From positions 1-7,756 of the forward strand of contig WTGT01000194.1 of assembly GCA_011523445.1 (NCBI GenBank): a stretch of 7,756 nucleotides of DNA, written 5' to 3'. The notes beneath the pieces were generated by a model. It saw only the letters and a list, made by a program, of their open reading frames with translations, ran no database searches and was not told the DNA's origin. Position numbers and translations under genes: made by a program. Within the stretch, counting starts at the first letter, position 1, and every line of letters begins with the position of its first letter. Positions 6,092 through 7,756 of the stretch are shown one piece after another. This DNA comes from Paracoccaceae bacterium. GTDB taxonomy: Bacteria > Pseudomonadota > Alphaproteobacteria > Rhodobacterales > Rhodobacteraceae.

Positions 6092-7756
6092 TTAAAACAC
6101 CAAGTTTAGCATCACAAGGGAAACGACAAGAAACAATATGGTCATTACACCACCTGTACGGACAAAATCAATAACCTTGTAACCCCCGGGCCCCATGATG
6201 AGAGCATTAACTTGATGAGTGGGTATCAAAAACGAATTGGAAGTCGAGATAGCAACGGTCAATGCAAATATGGCAGGATTTGCACCAATCGGAATGGCAA
6301 TGGATACAGCCAAAGGAACCAATAATACCGTTGCCCCTACATTGGACATGACCAGGGTAAAGAAAGTTGCCATTATTGCTACCCCGGCCTGAATCCCCCA
6401 TATCGGCCATCCATCAAGTAACTGCAAAACCTGAAAGGCTATCCATTCTGCCGTGCCAGTGTTTTGAACAGCCTGCCCCAACGGAATTAAACTTGCCAGC
6501 AGGAATACGGTACTCCAGCCAATGGCGTGGTAAGCTTCATCAATCGAGAGTACTTTTGTCGTTATCATTCCACATGCGCCGACAAACAGACACCAGGACA
6601 GTCGTATATCCGTAAAGAGAATGAGGGACAGGGAAATCAAACAAAAGAGTAGTGCCCAGCCTACTTTCTTTGTTCGCCACTCATCTTGGGGAAACTCTGT
6701 TGTAATGACAACGAAATCCCTATCTTTCGTAAGTCTTGAAAGTGATGTCCACTGGGTCTGGACAACCAGTGAATCTCCAGCCTGAAACTCGATCAACCCC
6801 AACTGGCTGGCCAGATCATCCTTCCCCTCGGCATAGCTTAGGTTTTCTTCACCCCGATGAATCGCCAGTAGATTCAGGCCATAAGTTTTGCGCAGGCTAA
6901 TTTCGCGGGCACATTTCCCTATCAGCCTCGAATTGGGCGGAATAACGATTTCGGCAATTCCAGATTTATCCACTTCAAAATCATGCCCGAACACCGTCAT
7001 TTCAGGATCTATATCCAGATTGAACGTGGTAGCAAATTCCCTGATTCTTTGACTTTCCCCCAGCAAAGCCAGTCGACAGGGGGTCAGTATTTCGGTATCG
7101 ACCGATGGCGCGAGCCATTTTTGTCCCTGGTGATAGGAAGCAATGACATAAAACTTGAAGGCTCCCATGATATCGGCAAAGGTCTCACCGTAAAGGGGAT
7201 GGTTTTCGGGGATAACTATTTCAAAAACATCGGCATCAACACCATATAACTGCTTGACATACTCTTTCATCGACTGGGCAGTCGTGGCATCTTCCCTTGC
7301 ACCACCGGCAGGCAGAAACCATTTGCCCAAAATTACAAAATAGGCAATGCCAGCAATAACCAGGGTTGCACCTATCGGCGTTACGGAAAACAAGCCGAAC
7401 GTTTCCATCTGGTGCTCTTCGGCAATCAAGCTGTTGGTATTTATGATCAGGTCATTCAACAAAATAAGAGGGGAGGAACCCACCATGGTCATGGTTCCAC
7501 CCAGAATGGCACAAAACCCCATTGGCATCAACAAGCGGCTGAGGGGTACATTGGTTCTTGCGGAGATTCTACTCACAACCGGTATGAACAGAGCAGCTGC
7601 GCCTACATTTTGCAAAAAGCTGGAAATCACACCAACTGTTCCGGATACTATCGGTATGATACGGTTTTCCGAAGAACTGCCAAACTTGAGAATTACCCCC
7701 GCCAGGCTGTTTAGCAAGCCGGTCTTGTCCAGCCCAGCACCTATAATCATTACTGC
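6092..7756 (-). CDS. SLC13-family anion permease with two RCK/TrkA-C domains (5' end missing)
   Basis: A partial inner-membrane symporter of the divalent-anion SLC13 type; members move sulfate, phosphate or dicarboxylates, usually with sodium. The open frame runs off the right edge, where codons GCA GTA precede the ATG at 7750, so that ATG is probably internal and some tens of N-terminal residues are missing. Numbering from that Met, the first membrane half holds FLQNVGAAALFIP (45-57) and TMVGSSPLIL (88-97). Two soluble TrkA-C-like domains follow, at about 172-240 (VFEIVIPENHPLYG) and 259-340 (IAEIVIPPNSRLIG). The second half has VMSNVGATVLLVP (467-479) and SNSFLIPTHQVNALIMGPGG (504-523), strongly typical of the RCK-containing SLC13 subgroup. 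The two repeats of asparagine/glycine hairpins match the inverted-repeat fold of the family. Its TAA stop is one base from the ATPase open frame, so the genes are probably co-transcribed. The anion carried cannot be told from sequence. Confidence 0.9.
   Translation of the reverse strand, partial: AVMIIGAGLDKTGLLNSLAGVILKFGSSSENRIIPIVSGTVGVISSFLQNVGAAALFIPVVSRISARTNVPLSRLLMPMGFCAILGGTMTMVGSSPLILLNDLIINTNSLIAEEHQMETFGLFSVTPIGATLVIAGIAYFVILGKWFLPAGGAREDATTAQSMKEYVKQLYGVDADVFEIVIPENHPLYGETFADIMGAFKFYVIASYHQGQKWLAPSVDTEILTPCRLALLGESQRIREFATTFNLDIDPEMTVFGHDFEVDKSGIAEIVIPPNSRLIGKCAREISLRKTYGLNLLAIHRGEENLSYAEGKDDLASQLGLIEFQAGDSLVVQTQWTSLSRLTKDRDFVVITTEFPQDEWRTKKVGWALLFCLISLSLILFTDIRLSWCLFVGACGMITTKVLSIDEAYHAIGWSTVFLLASLIPLGQAVQNTGTAEWIAFQVLQLLDGWPIWGIQAGVAIMATFFTLVMSNVGATVLLVPLAVSIAIPIGANPAIFALTVAISTSNSFLIPTHQVNALIMGPGGYKVIDFVRTGGVMTILFLVVSLVMLNLVF

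Overview
All recognisable genes in this window lie on the minus strand, so transcription runs from high to low coordinates. The content suggests a Gram-negative bacterium, most likely a pseudomonadotal (perhaps alphaproteobacterial, possibly marine) lineage. The grounds are a non-lipoprotein, periplasm-type BMP binding protein with a type I signal peptide, moderate GC by eye, and standard bacterial code. No ribosomal or other marker gene is present, so the taxonomic guess is weak.

In transcription order: (1) 7756-6092, the 5'-truncated gene of an SLC13-type anion permease with two soluble RCK/TrkA-C domains between its membrane halves. (2) One base later, a complete four-gene BMP-family (nucleoside-type) ABC importer: a two-domain ATPase (to 4525), permease A (to 3439), permease B (to 2506) and a secreted solute-binding protein (to 1394). 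The ATPase/permease A and permease A/permease B junctions have no spacer (TAGATG and TAAATG). (3) A hairpin terminator just after the binding-protein gene. (4) A weak candidate promoter, then a gene for a short, one-domain cobalamin-independent methionine-synthase-like methyltransferase with all four expected zinc ligands. (5) A perfect 37-bp inverted repeat with an 11-nt loop at the left window edge.

The three parts can be read as a small uptake and use locus. An anion symporter and a nucleoside-type importer bring substrates in, and a zinc thiol methyltransferase may act on methionine-cycle or methylated compounds. That functional link is inference from gene order; no substrate can be read from the sequence. 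No classical novel defence, mobile or CRISPR system is visible. The points most worth a second look are the edge inverted repeat, the possible AUU start of the ATPase behind an ideal Shine-Dalgarno, and the association of the stand-alone methyltransferase with the BMP importer.
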